A stretch of 64,000 nt of DNA, taken from positions 1 through 64,000 of the forward strand of contig BJHQ01000019.1 in the NCBI GenBank assembly GCA_014193115.1. Direction: 5' to 3'. The notes beneath the pieces were generated by a model. The model saw nothing but the letters and a program-made list of their open reading frames with translations. It was not told where the DNA came from and ran no database searches. A program made the translations under genes and the position numbers. Shown one piece after another: positions 42,118 through 51,623 of the stretch. This stretch comes from Planctomycetota bacterium (GTDB taxonomy: Bacteria; Planctomycetota; UBA11346). Position 1 is the stretch's first letter. Every line of letters starts with the position of its first letter.

Positions 42118-43185
42118 TCAGTGCGGGAACGGCTGCGGCTCGCCTGCGCGCAAGGTCAGGATTTCAACGCCGCGTTCGGTGACCAAAATGGTGTGTTCAT
42201 GCTGGGCGCTGCGCTTGAGGTCGGCGGTGACCGCGGTCCACCGGTCAGGCCAGGATTTGTGCTGCCAGGTGCCTTGGTTGATCATCGGTTCGACGGTGAA
42301 GGTCATTCCCGGCAAAGTCGCCGTCCGGGCGTTGGGGTCGTAATAATGCGGAACCTGGGGATCCATGTGGAACAGCTCGCCGATGCCGTGGCCGACGAAG
42401 GCCTGGACGACGCTGTGGTTGTGGCGCTTGGCGTGGGCCTCGATGGCCCGGCCGACATCGCGGACCGCTCCGCCGGGTTTGACCGCACCAATGCCCAGCA
42501 TCAGGCATTCACGGGTCAGCTCGATCAGCCGGGCCGAGGCCGCATCGATCTGGCCGACGCCGACGGTCTCGCTGCAATCGCCATGCATGCCGTCGAGGTA
42601 GATGGTCACATCGAGATTGATGATGTCGCCTTCGACCAATTGCCGGCTGTCGGGAATGCCGTGGCAGATGACCTCATTGACCGAAGTGCACACCGACTTG
42701 GGAAATCCATGATAATTCAGCGGCGATGGATACCCGCCGCGGCGGATGCAGGCGGCATGGGTCAGCTTGTCGAGTTCTTCGGTGGCGATGCCAGGGCGGA
42801 TCGCGGTGATGACTTCGTCGAGGATGTCCCGGGCCGCGCGGCAGGCGACCCGCATCCGGGCGAGCTGGTCAGCGTCCTTGATCAGTCCGCGGTTGCGGCT
42901 GCCGCCGGGTTTGCCGGTGGTGGCGTAATCAGGCTTGACGATGTGCTCGGGCACCGGTTGCGGTGGTGAGATCCGGCCCGGCTGGACCAAGCGTGACGGG
43001 ATGGCCGCGGCGGCAGGATCGGCTGCCGATGGTCTGGCCTGGGCCGGCGCTGCGCCTCCCTGCAAGTGCGCCACGAGATCGCGGCCTTGATGGCATTTCT
43101 TGTATTTCTGCCCCGAACCGCACCAGCACGGCTCATTGGGGCCGAGCTTGGCGTGACCTGGGGAACCACCGGGAACCGTGCGCAT
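42118..43185 (-). CDS. map: Type I methionine aminopeptidase with N-terminal SEC-C zinc motif
   Basis: This 355-residue enzyme removes the initiator methionine. The N-terminus carries a SEC-C motif, PNEPCWCGSGQKYKKCH (about 16-32), then a Pro/Ala-rich linker. The peptidase core from about 100 has LNYHGFPKSVCTSVNEVICHG, INLDVTIYLDGMHGDCSETV (metal-binding aspartates), GHGIGELFHMDPQVPHY (metal His), FTVEPMI (Glu) and QHEHTILVTERGVEILT (Glu). SEC-C-tagged Map enzymes are known in several phyla and may dock to the ribosome. It is convergent with the FecR-like gene. Confidence 0.93.
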   Translation of the reverse strand: MRTVPGGSPGHAKLGPNEPCWCGSGQKYKKCHQGRDLVAHLQGGAAPAQARPSAADPAAAAIPSRLVQPGRISPPQPVPEHIVKPDYATTGKPGGSRNRGLIKDADQLARMRVACRAARDILDEVITAIRPGIATEELDKLTHAACIRRGGYPSPLNYHGFPKSVCTSVNEVICHGIPDSRQLVEGDIINLDVTIYLDGMHGDCSETVGVGQIDAASARLIELTRECLMLGIGAVKPGGAVRDVGRAIEAHAKRHNHSVVQAFVGHGIGELFHMDPQVPHYYDPNARTATLPGMTFTVEPMINQGTWQHKSWPDRWTAVTADLKRSAQHEHTILVTERGVEILTLRAGEPQPFPH

Positions 43186-43286
43186 GATCCTGAAGAATAT
43201 GAGGGCTTCCGGTCGCCTGGGAACGGTCGGATCCGGCCACGGAGCCCAGTTGGGTTGTCCGGCCTGGCGAATAGGGTGCCAGCGCC

Positions 43287-43880
43287 ATGCGCTTCCTCCT
43301 GCTCTGCTGCCTGGTCGCGACCGCCTGCGCCGGCGAATTTTCGCTGGCGGCGATCAAGGATCTGACGGCCAAGGTCACCACCTTCCGCCTGCCCTTCACC
43401 CAGACCAAGCACCTCGCGATCCAGGACGAACCCTTCACCAATACCGGCGCGATCGAAGTCGATCGCGGCCGCCAGGCGGTGCGCTGGGAGTTCACCGGCG
43501 CCTCGGTGCTGATCCTGGCCAACGGCAAGTTGCGGCGCTGGACCATGGCCGGTGTCGAGGAGACCCTGCCTGGCGGCGGTGATCCCGACAAGAGCGCCTT
43601 CGCTGGCCAAATGCAGGGATTCTTGTCCGGCGATTGGACCGCCCTCGAATCGGCGTTCACCCTGGCGGTCGATCCGGGTGGCGCCCCCCTGCTCACCTGC
43701 TCGCCAAAATCCAAGGATATCGCCAAGTTCATCGTCAAGATCGCGATCCGCTGGCGCAGCGACCTGTCGGCGCCGGAACGGTTGGAGATCGAATCTGCGG
43801 GTGGCGACCTGACGACGTACGTGTTCGCCCCTCCGGAGTTCGGCCTCGCCCTGCCCGCAAACCGGTTCACCGGGCCATGA
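43287..43880 (+). CDS. lolA: LolA-like outer-membrane lipoprotein carrier
   Basis: This 197-residue periplasmic protein has a short signal peptide (about 1-15, cleaved after ACAG) and an unclosed beta-barrel plan: FRLPFTQTKHLAIQDEPF (the QTK strand typical of LolA), VRWEFTGASVLILANGKLRRW and a closing FAPPEFGLALPANRF. It would carry lipoproteins from the inner to the outer membrane, so the organism is diderm. The following hydrolase overlaps it by four bases (ATGA). Confidence 0.82.
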   Translation: MRFLLLCCLVATACAGEFSLAAIKDLTAKVTTFRLPFTQTKHLAIQDEPFTNTGAIEVDRGRQAVRWEFTGASVLILANGKLRRWTMAGVEETLPGGGDPDKSAFAGQMQGFLSGDWTALESAFTLAVDPGGAPLLTCSPKSKDIAKFIVKIAIRWRSDLSAPERLEIESAGGDLTTYVFAPPEFGLALPANRFTGP

Positions 43881-44596
43881 GCGACCACACGACCGGCGAG
43901 CCAGCTGCCCAGGCCCGCCGCACGCATGTCCTGTATCTGCACGGCTTCGGCAGCGGACCGACCACCGAAAAAGGTGTCGATCTGGGCCGCCGACTCGCCG
44001 ATTCCGTGGCCAGCTACGGCATTCCTGCGCTCGACGGCGGTGATTTCCCCAACTTGACCATGGATGGCATGCTCCGCCGGGTCGACGCCGCCGCCGCGAG
44101 CCTGCCTGCTGATGGCGGTCCGCTGGTGCTGGTCGGATCGAGTCTGGGCGGATACCTGGCTGCGCTGATCGCCGCCCAAGGAATGCCGCGCCTGGCTGGC
44201 GCGCTGCTGATCGCACCGGCCTTCGGTTTCACCGCTGATTGGCAGGGCAAACTAGGTCCCGCGGCCGTCGCCCGGTGGCGCAGTGAAGGATCGCTGCCGT
44301 TCCATCACTACGCCGCCGGCGCCGAAGTGCCGCTCAAGATCGGTTTCCTGGAGAGTTGCCAGCATTTGCCTGCGCTGCCTGGGCAAGCCTTTCGCGGTGA
44401 TCGCCCGCTACCCGTGGCCATCGTCCACGGCCGCCAGGATGCCGTCGTCGATCATCGCCAATCGGTGGCCTACACGACCCAGCGTGACGGCGTCGAACTG
44501 CATCTGGTCGAAGGCGACCACCGCCTGACCGAGTCCCGTCATGGCGAACTGATCGCCTGGTGCGCCCGGGATCTGATCTGCAGGTCGGCGGGATGA
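43877..44596 (+). CDS. Alpha/beta hydrolase of the YqiA/UPF0227-like group
   Basis: This 239-residue cytoplasmic hydrolase opens with VLYLHGFGSGPTTEKG (oxyanion loop HGFGSGP). The nucleophile elbow is VGSSLGGYLAALIA, the acid is likely the Asp in VAIVHGRQDAVV and the histidine is in LVEGDHRLTES. YqiA-type enzymes are small esterases. The natural substrate is unknown. It overlaps lolA and is followed by a palindromic repeat. Confidence 0.85.
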   Translation: MSDHTTGEPAAQARRTHVLYLHGFGSGPTTEKGVDLGRRLADSVASYGIPALDGGDFPNLTMDGMLRRVDAAAASLPADGGPLVLVGSSLGGYLAALIAAQGMPRLAGALLIAPAFGFTADWQGKLGPAAVARWRSEGSLPFHHYAAGAEVPLKIGFLESCQHLPALPGQAFRGDRPLPVAIVHGRQDAVVDHRQSVAYTTQRDGVELHLVEGDHRLTESRHGELIAWCARDLICRSAG

Positions 44597-44670
44597 ACCG
44601 GCAAAGCCGAGGAGCATGGCTGGTCGCGCTGCACGCTAGCTGGTTGCATCGAGCGTCCGCTGGGTGCGGC

Positions 44671-44728
44671 GAGCGCCAGCTCGGCAATACGACGAGCATG
44701 TCACCACACCCCGGCCGAGCTGGCGCTC
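44671..44728. repeat. Inverted repeat, family A (copy 2)
   Basis: Arms GAGCGCCAGCTCGGC (44671-44685) and GCCGAGCTGGCGCTC (44714-44728) are perfect complements with a 28-base loop. The right arm continues into GGCGCTCCCAG as in the copies at 1708-1895 and 62552-62577. It fills the gap between the hydrolase and radical SAM genes and could end transcription. Confidence 0.8.
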
Positions 44729-44761
44729 GGCGCTCCCAGGGTGCTTGTGCTCGGAGACCCG

Positions 44762-45844
44762 ATGATCGATGACCCGCCATTCGTTGGCGGGGTTGCTTGG
44801 CGGACTGGCCGCGGTTCTGCCGCCAACCCGGCCAACCGCTTTGAAGGACGTACCCTGGTTTTCGACGGTGATCTCGATCCAGCCGAGGATCCGTCACCGC
44901 AGACCAGCTTCGTCGAGGACGATTCCCAGGGCATCCTGAGCCGCAACGACAGCCCGGACGTACCGTTCGCCGTGGGGCTGAATCCGTATCGCGGTTGCGA
45001 GCATGGCTGTCCGTACTGCTACGCCCGGGTCTATCATGAGTATGCCGGCATGTCGGCGGGACTCGATTTTGAAACGAAAATCCTGGTGAAACCCCGAGCT
45101 GCTGAGCTGCTTCGCGGCGAGCTGAACGACCGAAGATGGACGCCCCAAGTGATCGGATTGAGCGGCGCCACCGATTGCTATCAGCCGGTGGAACGTCGCC
45201 TGCGCCTGACCCGAGCCTGCCTGGCGGTGCTCGCCGAGTACCGCAATCCGGTGCGGCTGATCACCAAGAACGCTCTGGTCACCCGCGACATCGATCTGCT
45301 CACCGAGCTGGCCAGGCACCAAGCCGTCAGCGTCGCCCTGACCATCACCAGCCTCGACCCGGACCTAGCCCGCGAGCTTGAACCCCGGGCTTCGGCGCCG
45401 GCCGCCCGGCTGGCGGCGATCCGCACCCTCGCTGCCGCCGGGATTCCGGCTGCGGCCCACATCGCCCCGGTCATCCCAGGGCTGAATGACCACGAGATCC
45501 CCGCGATCCTGGCCGCCGCCAAGGATGCCGGAGCGACCTCGGCCGGTTGGCAGCTGCTGCGCCTGCCCGGCGCGGTGGGCGGACTCTTCGCCGATTGGCT
45601 GGAGCGCTTCCGGCCCACCCATCGCACGAAAATCCTGGCCCGGCTGGACGCGGTCCATGGCGGCAACCCCGCCGACAACCGCGCCGGTCACCGCCACGTC
45701 GGTGAAGGCGTGATCGCCGAGCAGATTTCGCAGTTGTTCTCGGTGATGCACCGCAGACACCAGTTCACTGGCTGGCCAGAGCTGTCCACGGCTAGCTTCC
45801 GCCGGCCTGGCGAAGGCCGTCAACTGACGATTTTCGACGACTGA
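44762..45844 (+). CDS. Radical SAM protein, PA0069/Rv2578c (SplB-like) family
   Basis: This protein has 360 residues from ATG 44762 (ATG 44741 adds seven). The N-terminal GRGSAANPANRFE motif is diagnostic of the family. The cluster motif is NPYRGCEHGCPYCYARVYHEY (C-x3-C-x2-C) and binds a 4Fe-4S cluster and SAM. Then come LSGATDCYQPVERRLRLTR, PVRLITKNALVTRDID and a C-terminal GWPELSTASFRRPGEGRQLT. The reaction is unknown, although distant likeness to spore photoproduct lyase suggests DNA or nucleotide repair. Confidence 0.9.
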   Translation: MIDDPPFVGGVAWRTGRGSAANPANRFEGRTLVFDGDLDPAEDPSPQTSFVEDDSQGILSRNDSPDVPFAVGLNPYRGCEHGCPYCYARVYHEYAGMSAGLDFETKILVKPRAAELLRGELNDRRWTPQVIGLSGATDCYQPVERRLRLTRACLAVLAEYRNPVRLITKNALVTRDIDLLTELARHQAVSVALTITSLDPDLARELEPRASAPAARLAAIRTLAAAGIPAAAHIAPVIPGLNDHEIPAILAAAKDAGATSAGWQLLRLPGAVGGLFADWLERFRPTHRTKILARLDAVHGGNPADNRAGHRHVGEGVIAEQISQLFSVMHRRHQFTGWPELSTASFRRPGEGRQLTIFDD

Positions 45845-45854
45845 ATCTGCCGGG

Positions 45855-47336
45855 TCACGGCTTCGTTGCCGCTTTGACCGGTCCAGAAGTTGGCAGAGCT
45901 TTCGATTCCTGGGGCTTGGGCTTGGATTCGGCCGGTATCGGCTTGTCCTCAGTTTTCGCTTTGGATTCCGGCGGCTTGGGCGAAGGCGCCGGCGCTCCGG
46001 GCGGTTCCCCTCCGCCAAGCGCCGGCAGCGGACCAGTGCTGTCGCCGAACTTCTCTGCGGTCATCCCCATCTGCTTGCCGATGGCGAGGTAGAGGTTGCA
46101 CAGCGGCGTGCCGTCGAGGTAGCGCAGATGGCGGCCGGTGGCGATGCTGCCGCCGCCGCGGCCGGCGAGAATGAACGGCAGATTGTTGGCCTGGTGCGAG
46201 TTTCCATCGCTGAATCCCGAGCCGAACAGCAGAACGGAGTGGTCGAGCAAACGTCCACCCCCTTCCTTGATCGCAGCCAGACGCTGGATCAGGTAGACAT
46301 AGTGCTCAACCTGCCAGCGGACGATCTGCTTGAAGATGCCCGCTCGGTTTTTCTCTCCATTGTAATGGGAGAATTCGTGGTGCGACCCATCGGCGCCGGG
46401 GATGATGGCACCGAAGTTCCTGTGGGAATTGTCGCTGGCGAACATGAAGGTGGCCACCCGCGTGGCGTCGGTCCAGAAGGCCAGCACCATCAGGTCGAGC
46501 ATCGCCTTGACCTGTTGCGCATGAGTGGGATTGGCCGGCGGCGGCTGGCCTGGTTCGGGCTTGGTGGTCGGGGTCCATTCCCGCGGATCGGCGCGCTGGA
46601 TAAAGGCCAGCTCGGCCTCGACCGAGCGCACGGAATCCAGGTATTCACCCAGTTTCATCTTGTCCGCGTAGCCCAACCGTGGGGTCAGGCCCTTGGCATC
46701 GGCCAGGACATCATCGAGCAGGCTGACTCGTCGCGTTGCCGCAGCGCGGCTGGCTGGGCCGGTCTCGCCGGAACCGTTCAACCGGCGCCAGGCCCGCATG
46801 GGGTCGGTCTCACGCATCACCGGCCGCTTCGGGGCCTGCCACGAGATCAGATGATGAGCGAGATGGTGGGAATCTCCGGGATAGAGCGGATCGAGGCCAA
46901 GCTCAAGGGAACGCAGCGGAGTGCGCCCGGCATGGACCGCAGCGACGGCCTGATCGATCGACGGCCCCCCTGCATCCAGTTCGGACCCGAGGGAGACTTG
47001 GAATCCGGTCAGGACATTTGCGGTCTTGGCCGCGTGCCCATCGCCGCGGTGGCTGGCTGCCTTGTCGAGACCAGAAAAGACCAGCACGTCGTCACGGACC
47101 GGTGCCAGCGGTTCCAGGGAGAAGGGCAGATCGAAGCCGGCTCCAGTGGCTTTCGGGTACCACGACGGGGGATGGACGCCGTTGGGGAAATAGCAGATGC
47201 CCAGGCGCAGCGGCGGCTTGCTGGCGGCAACCGGTTCGCCCGCAGCCAACGGCTGGAGCGATTCCATCCAGGGCAAAGCCAAAGCGGCAAACGTTCCGCG
47301 CAGCATGGCGCGCCGGGTGGGCTGGAGTGTGGGCAT
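45855..47336 (-). CDS. DUF1552 exported protein
   Basis: This is a 493-residue protein. A Tat-like leader, RRAMLRGTFAALALPWMESL, directs folded export. The DUF1552 body has LRLGICYFPNGVHPPSWYP, VFSGLDKAASHRGDGHAAK, MKLGEYLDSVRSVEAELA and LLFGSGFSDGNSHQANNLPF, related to DUF1501/sulfatase-like folds. The C-terminal about 70 residues are a Pro/Lys/Glu low-complexity tail. It follows the haem-containing DUF1592 gene by one base. This gene pair is common in Planctomycetes, Verrucomicrobia and myxobacteria, with unknown substrate. Confidence 0.9.
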   Translation of the reverse strand: MPTLQPTRRAMLRGTFAALALPWMESLQPLAAGEPVAASKPPLRLGICYFPNGVHPPSWYPKATGAGFDLPFSLEPLAPVRDDVLVFSGLDKAASHRGDGHAAKTANVLTGFQVSLGSELDAGGPSIDQAVAAVHAGRTPLRSLELGLDPLYPGDSHHLAHHLISWQAPKRPVMRETDPMRAWRRLNGSGETGPASRAAATRRVSLLDDVLADAKGLTPRLGYADKMKLGEYLDSVRSVEAELAFIQRADPREWTPTTKPEPGQPPPANPTHAQQVKAMLDLMVLAFWTDATRVATFMFASDNSHRNFGAIIPGADGSHHEFSHYNGEKNRAGIFKQIVRWQVEHYVYLIQRLAAIKEGGGRLLDHSVLLFGSGFSDGNSHQANNLPFILAGRGGGSIATGRHLRYLDGTPLCNLYLAIGKQMGMTAEKFGDSTGPLPALGGGEPPGAPAPSPKPPESKAKTEDKPIPAESKPKPQESKALPTSGPVKAATKP

Positions 47337-47337
47337 G

Positions 47338-49437
47338 TTACCGTCCAGGGGAATCAGTGGTGAAAAAACGCTGGCGGAAATGGACCGAGGTCACGATCCG
47401 CCTGAACAACGCATCGCCAGTGGTGGCCGGGGACAGATCGGCGAACAGGTCGCGGATGTCGCACTCTGGAATGCCGCCGCGCTCGCAGATCTGGCCCAGC
47501 AGCTTCCGGCTGAACCGGTCGATGATCTTCTGGTTGTTGCTGCGCAGGTAAGTCCGCAGTCCGTCCATTCCAGTAAACGACTCGCCAGAGATCAGCTCTG
47601 CCCGGTCGTCGATCGGCAAGGATCCGTCGGTCGTTCTGATCCGACCGATGGGATCGTATTTTTCTAGGCAGAATCCCAGGGGATCCATGCGCTGGTGGCA
47701 CGAAGCGCATTCCGGTTTCCGGCGGTGCTGCTCCAGCCGTTGCCGCATCGTCATATTCGCGTTGTCCGCCGCTGATTCCTCCAACGTTGGGACGTTCGGC
47801 GGCGGCGGCGGGATATCGTCGCCCAAGATCTGTTCGACCAGCCATTTTCCACGCATCACCACGCTGGTCCGCCCTGGGTACGAGGTCGCGGTGAGCACCG
47901 CGGCCAGTCCGGCGATCCCACCCCGCTGCCCGTCGCGGACGGCAACTTTGCGGAACCCGTCCCCGGTCACACCGGGCAGGCCGTAATGCTTGGCCATCCG
48001 GCCGTCGACCCAGACATAGCCAGCATCGACCAGGTCGGACAACGGTCGGCCATCGCGCAGGATGGACATCAGGAAATGGGCCGCTTCGTCCTCCATCGAT
48101 TGGCGAAGGGCCTCATCGAATTGGGGAAACCGCTTGGGGTCCGGTAGCTTGGCGCCGCCGAGCACGGCAATGCCGAGATAGTTCCGCGCCAGTCGGCGGG
48201 CGAAGCGGATCGACCGGGGATCGCGCAGCATCCGGGCCGCTTGGGCAGCGATCTCGTCATCGGCCAGAATGGCCTTGGAATCAGCGGCGGCGGACAGCGG
48301 CGGATCGGGCGGCTCCTGCCACAGCAGGTAGGACAGCCGGGCAGCGAGCGCATAGGGATCCCGCAGGGCCTGGCCTTTCCGCCCATCGACCGGCTCCACC
48401 AACATCTGGCAATTGGGCGACATCAGCAGCAGCACCAGGCCATCGCCCAGCGAGGCCGGCCATGTCGCCGCTGATGCAGCGACTTTCTGCGCCGCCTTCG
48501 CGACCTCGGCGGAGGCCGCAGGGCGTCGCCAGACGATGCGTGCAGCATCGCTGAGCACCGCTGCGGCCGAAGCTGACGGTCTTCCGTTGATCAGACGATC
48601 GCGTTGGTGCTTGGCTGCTACTCCAGCATCTGCCGCAAAAAACCGATCGACGCTGAGCACAGCGGCATCCAAGCGCTCATCGATGATGATCGGCGACAGG
48701 CTGCTGTCGCCATCCTTGCTGAGCACGCCTGCGGGCACGTCGACACCGAGCAGGGCGGTGATCGTGTTGGCGTATTCAGTCGAGGACAACGGACGGCTCC
48801 AGGTGTGCGAGGCCGCCGCCTTGGACATGGTGGCTGTGTCGGTTTTTTTCGTGCAATCGACCTGTTGCAGGTCGATCTGGTAGGTCAGCCAATGTCCGAG
48901 CAACTCCCGTTCAGAGGGACTCGGCTCAGGCCGATTTTTCGGCGGCATCTCGTTGTCTTTGATGACTTGCTGCACCGTTGGCCACAACTTGGCCAGATTG
49001 CCCACCTCGGCCTGGGTTTCGATGTACGACAGATTGACGCCGCCCTTGTTCCCTCCGCCCGGGGAATGGCAGTCATAACAGTATCGGGTGAGCAGCGGTT
49101 TGATCCGCTTGTTATAGATGTCCGCATGCGCGGACTGGTCGATCCACGTACGGATTGCCTTGCGTTCGTTGTCCATCGGCTGGGGACTCGTGGCTGGCGG
49201 CATCTGCTTGCGATCGAGTTGCCGAGCGATCTTGAGCCACAAATCGGGCCGATCCTTGGCCTGCTTTTCGTCAGCCAGCAATGCCAGGTCGAGCCCGCCC
49301 TTGGCCTTGTCGCCGCTGTGACAATCCAGGCAAAAACGCGACAGGGTCGGCCACACCGTCGTTTTCCAGGCAGTCTCGCCACCGGCCAGATCGGCCAGCA
49401 GGCCACCCGCGAGCAGTAGGATCAGGATCATCCGCAT
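47338..49437 (-). CDS. Planctomycete-type cytochrome: DUF1587/1592/1588/1585 protein
   Basis: This 699-residue exported protein has a signal peptide (1-20). Two haem motifs, CLDCH near 36 and CYDCH near 120, lie in N-terminal cytochrome domains. DUF1587 (RPLSSTEYANTITALLGVDV), a DUF1595-like segment, DUF1592 (YALAARLSYLLWQEPPDP), DUF1588 (GLAAVLTATSYPGRTSVVMR, CASCHQRMDPLGF) and DUF1585 (MDGLRTYLRSNNQKIIDRFS) follow in order. CASCH is a third possible haem site. It is likely a periplasmic oxidoreductase for complex glycans that works with the DUF1552 protein encoded next. The substrate is unknown. Confidence 0.93.
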   Translation of the reverse strand: MRMILILLLAGGLLADLAGGETAWKTTVWPTLSRFCLDCHSGDKAKGGLDLALLADEKQAKDRPDLWLKIARQLDRKQMPPATSPQPMDNERKAIRTWIDQSAHADIYNKRIKPLLTRYCYDCHSPGGGNKGGVNLSYIETQAEVGNLAKLWPTVQQVIKDNEMPPKNRPEPSPSERELLGHWLTYQIDLQQVDCTKKTDTATMSKAAASHTWSRPLSSTEYANTITALLGVDVPAGVLSKDGDSSLSPIIIDERLDAAVLSVDRFFAADAGVAAKHQRDRLINGRPSASAAAVLSDAARIVWRRPAASAEVAKAAQKVAASAATWPASLGDGLVLLLMSPNCQMLVEPVDGRKGQALRDPYALAARLSYLLWQEPPDPPLSAAADSKAILADDEIAAQAARMLRDPRSIRFARRLARNYLGIAVLGGAKLPDPKRFPQFDEALRQSMEDEAAHFLMSILRDGRPLSDLVDAGYVWVDGRMAKHYGLPGVTGDGFRKVAVRDGQRGGIAGLAAVLTATSYPGRTSVVMRGKWLVEQILGDDIPPPPPNVPTLEESAADNANMTMRQRLEQHRRKPECASCHQRMDPLGFCLEKYDPIGRIRTTDGSLPIDDRAELISGESFTGMDGLRTYLRSNNQKIIDRFSRKLLGQICERGGIPECDIRDLFADLSPATTGDALFRRIVTSVHFRQRFFTTDSPGR

Positions 49438-49560
49438 CCTCCCATGCTATCGCCCAGCGGATCGACCGCTGATTCAACAGGGGTGGATTTGTTGCACCTT
49501 GGGGTTCCTCGGCCAGGAATCGGATGCGAACGCCGGGCCATCCGTCAGGTATGATCCCTT

Positions 49561-50484
49561 ATGATCGAAACGATCGAGGAGCCGGCATTCACCTATACCC
49601 AGGGCATCGCACGGCCCACCGCCAACATCTATGGCTCACGACCACCCGATCTGTGGACGCCGATCGTCGGACGATTCCACAGCCGCGGTGGCTTCCGCAA
49701 TGTGAACCGCGAGACCTGCCCGATCCCCCACGTCATCCAATCCGGCAAAGGCGTCATGGAGATGGCTGGACGATCCTGGCCGGTGGGGCCAGGCGATGTC
49801 TTCGTGTTCTGGCCAGGCAAAGAGGTCCGCTATCACGATACCCTGGATTCGCCGTGGAAATACACCTGGTTCCGGCTTGAGGGACCGCGTGCCATCGAAG
49901 TGCTGGGCAGCATGGGATTTTCCCCGGATGCGCCCTGCCGCCACAGCGGACTGTTCCCGGCGCTGGCCGACCTGTTCGATGAGGCGATGCGGGTCTATGC
50001 CGCCGGCGCCCACACGCCGTGGTATCCGGCGACCTTGGCCTGGCGCCTGATCGCCCAATTCGAAGCCGTCTTCGCCCAGCCGGTCGCGCCCTCTGAGGAT
50101 GACCTCGCCCAGCGGGCCAAGCACCTGCTCGACCAACGCAATGACCACACGATCAGTGTCAGCGATCTGGCAGCTCAATTAGGAGTGTCGCGGGCCACCC
50201 TGTTCCGCCGCTTCATCGACAGCATCGGCTGTTCGCCGAAGCAGTATGTGCAACGGGTGCGCCTCGCCCGATCCAAGATCCTGCTGCGCGATCCACAGAT
50301 CGCCATCGAAGCCGTCGCTCGACAGGCTGGGTACCGCAACCTTCAGCAAATGCGCAAGGATCTTTTTTCCGCTGAAGGCTGCACGCCGATCGAATACCGC
50401 GCCCGCTGGCAGTCCTATGACCAGCGGAAGGAGGAACAGTCACCGCGCCGCGCACGGGACTGGGCTGGGGTCCCCACCCGCTAG
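49561..50484 (+). CDS. AraC-family transcriptional regulator
   Basis: This 307-residue regulator has an N-terminal cupin domain (HVIQSGKGVMEMAGRSWPVG, FVFWPGKEVRYHD) that probably binds a sugar. Its C-terminal AraC domain has SDLAAQLGVSRATLFRRFID (about 199-218) and EAVARQAGYRNLQQMRKDLF (about 247-266), ending in the GCTPIEYR segment. TATGAT lies about ten bases before ATG 49561, so a leaderless transcript is possible. It overlaps the cytochrome gene tail-to-tail by four bases and may regulate that operon. Confidence 0.9.
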   Translation: MIETIEEPAFTYTQGIARPTANIYGSRPPDLWTPIVGRFHSRGGFRNVNRETCPIPHVIQSGKGVMEMAGRSWPVGPGDVFVFWPGKEVRYHDTLDSPWKYTWFRLEGPRAIEVLGSMGFSPDAPCRHSGLFPALADLFDEAMRVYAAGAHTPWYPATLAWRLIAQFEAVFAQPVAPSEDDLAQRAKHLLDQRNDHTISVSDLAAQLGVSRATLFRRFIDSIGCSPKQYVQRVRLARSKILLRDPQIAIEAVARQAGYRNLQQMRKDLFSAEGCTPIEYRARWQSYDQRKEEQSPRRARDWAGVPTR

Positions 50485-51623
50485 GGCTTGGCAGCAGCAG
50501 GTAGCGACTTGATCCAAGCCTTCACCTCGGCCACGAAGGATTCATCCAAGTGGTTGCTGCCCACCGGGGGCATGCCGAACACATCGCGCCGGGAGATGCG
50601 ATCGAGCAGCACCGAGCGCTCAAGGGATCCGGGTGCGATGATCTTGCCGTCGTCGACGCCGAGGGAATTTGCCGCGTCGCTGTCGATCAGGTTCTGTTTG
50701 GCCAACGGCGTCTGGGCGCGCAGGTCGAGCAGGAATCCGCCGCCGCCAACCCGGGTCTCCGGGTGGTGGCAGTGGGCGCAGTTGGCGTCGAGGTACGACC
50801 GGATCCGGGACACGGCATCGATCCCCGGGTCGTTGAATGCATGAAGTTTTGGTAACGTCGCGACCTCGGCAGCGGACCACGGCCGGTCCAGCCAGCCCCC
50901 CTCTGCCAACCGGACCAGCTGGTTCGCTCCACCGCCGACCGATCGGTTGAGCTGCCGAGTGGTGAAGCCGAGAATGCCGCCGGATTCCGGCGTATGGCAG
51001 GCGATGCATTGCTCGCGGCTGGGGAAGGTCCAGGTGACCTTGGTCGACGCCCCATCGAGGCCGATGACCTCGTAATCGCGATAGACCGCGTCTTCGGCCT
51101 GGGCCTGCAATTCGGCGTCGCTGCCGTCATCGCGCCAACGATAGGTGACTCCGGCGACCATGCCGTCGCGAGCCACGGTGAGCAGCCGGGTTTCCAACTT
51201 TCGAACCGCGCCGTCCGGCTTGCGCAGATCCAGGGGCAGAGCGAAATGCTTGATGAGCACGGTTCCGGCAGGAAATTTCCAGGGACCGTCGCGGGCTACG
51301 GCGACCTGCTCGCCAGCAGCATAGGGCTCACCGTCGTTGGGCACGGCGATCCAGCGCAATTTCACTGCAAAATCCGACCATAAGGGCTGGTTCACCGAAA
51401 AACCCGCGATGCCGGGAACCGGTGTCAGCGCAGCAACTTCGGCGAAAACCCCGGTCTGCGACAACAAGCGCGGCAGTCCCCGTTCCCCGTCGATGGTCGC
51501 AGGCAGTCCGATGAACGGCCGCAGCGGCGCGCGCTTGAACCCGTCCTCGCCAGCCATGGCGAACGGCACGGCCCATGACGCCAGAACCGTCGCCAGCAGC
51601 TTCCATCCATCAGGAACGGTCAT
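50481..51623 (-). CDS. Dihaem c-type cytochrome (SO2930-like)
   Basis: This 380-residue exported protein has a signal peptide (about 1-24) and a beta-rich N-terminal part with LWSDFAVKLRWIAVPNDGEP, WKFPAGTVLIKHFALP and VTYRWRDDGSDA. Haem sites are CIACH near 216 and CAHCH near 284, with GMPPVGSNHLDE supplying the likely axial methionine. The DxxC-type family transfers electrons in the periplasm. It is last of a four-gene operon whose members overlap by four bases each, directly after the propeller dehydrogenase, so it is the likely electron acceptor for that enzyme. Confidence 0.88.
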   Translation of the reverse strand: MTVPDGWKLLATVLASWAVPFAMAGEDGFKRAPLRPFIGLPATIDGERGLPRLLSQTGVFAEVAALTPVPGIAGFSVNQPLWSDFAVKLRWIAVPNDGEPYAAGEQVAVARDGPWKFPAGTVLIKHFALPLDLRKPDGAVRKLETRLLTVARDGMVAGVTYRWRDDGSDAELQAQAEDAVYRDYEVIGLDGASTKVTWTFPSREQCIACHTPESGGILGFTTRQLNRSVGGGANQLVRLAEGGWLDRPWSAAEVATLPKLHAFNDPGIDAVSRIRSYLDANCAHCHHPETRVGGGGFLLDLRAQTPLAKQNLIDSDAANSLGVDDGKIIAPGSLERSVLLDRISRRDVFGMPPVGSNHLDESFVAEVKAWIKSLPAAAKP

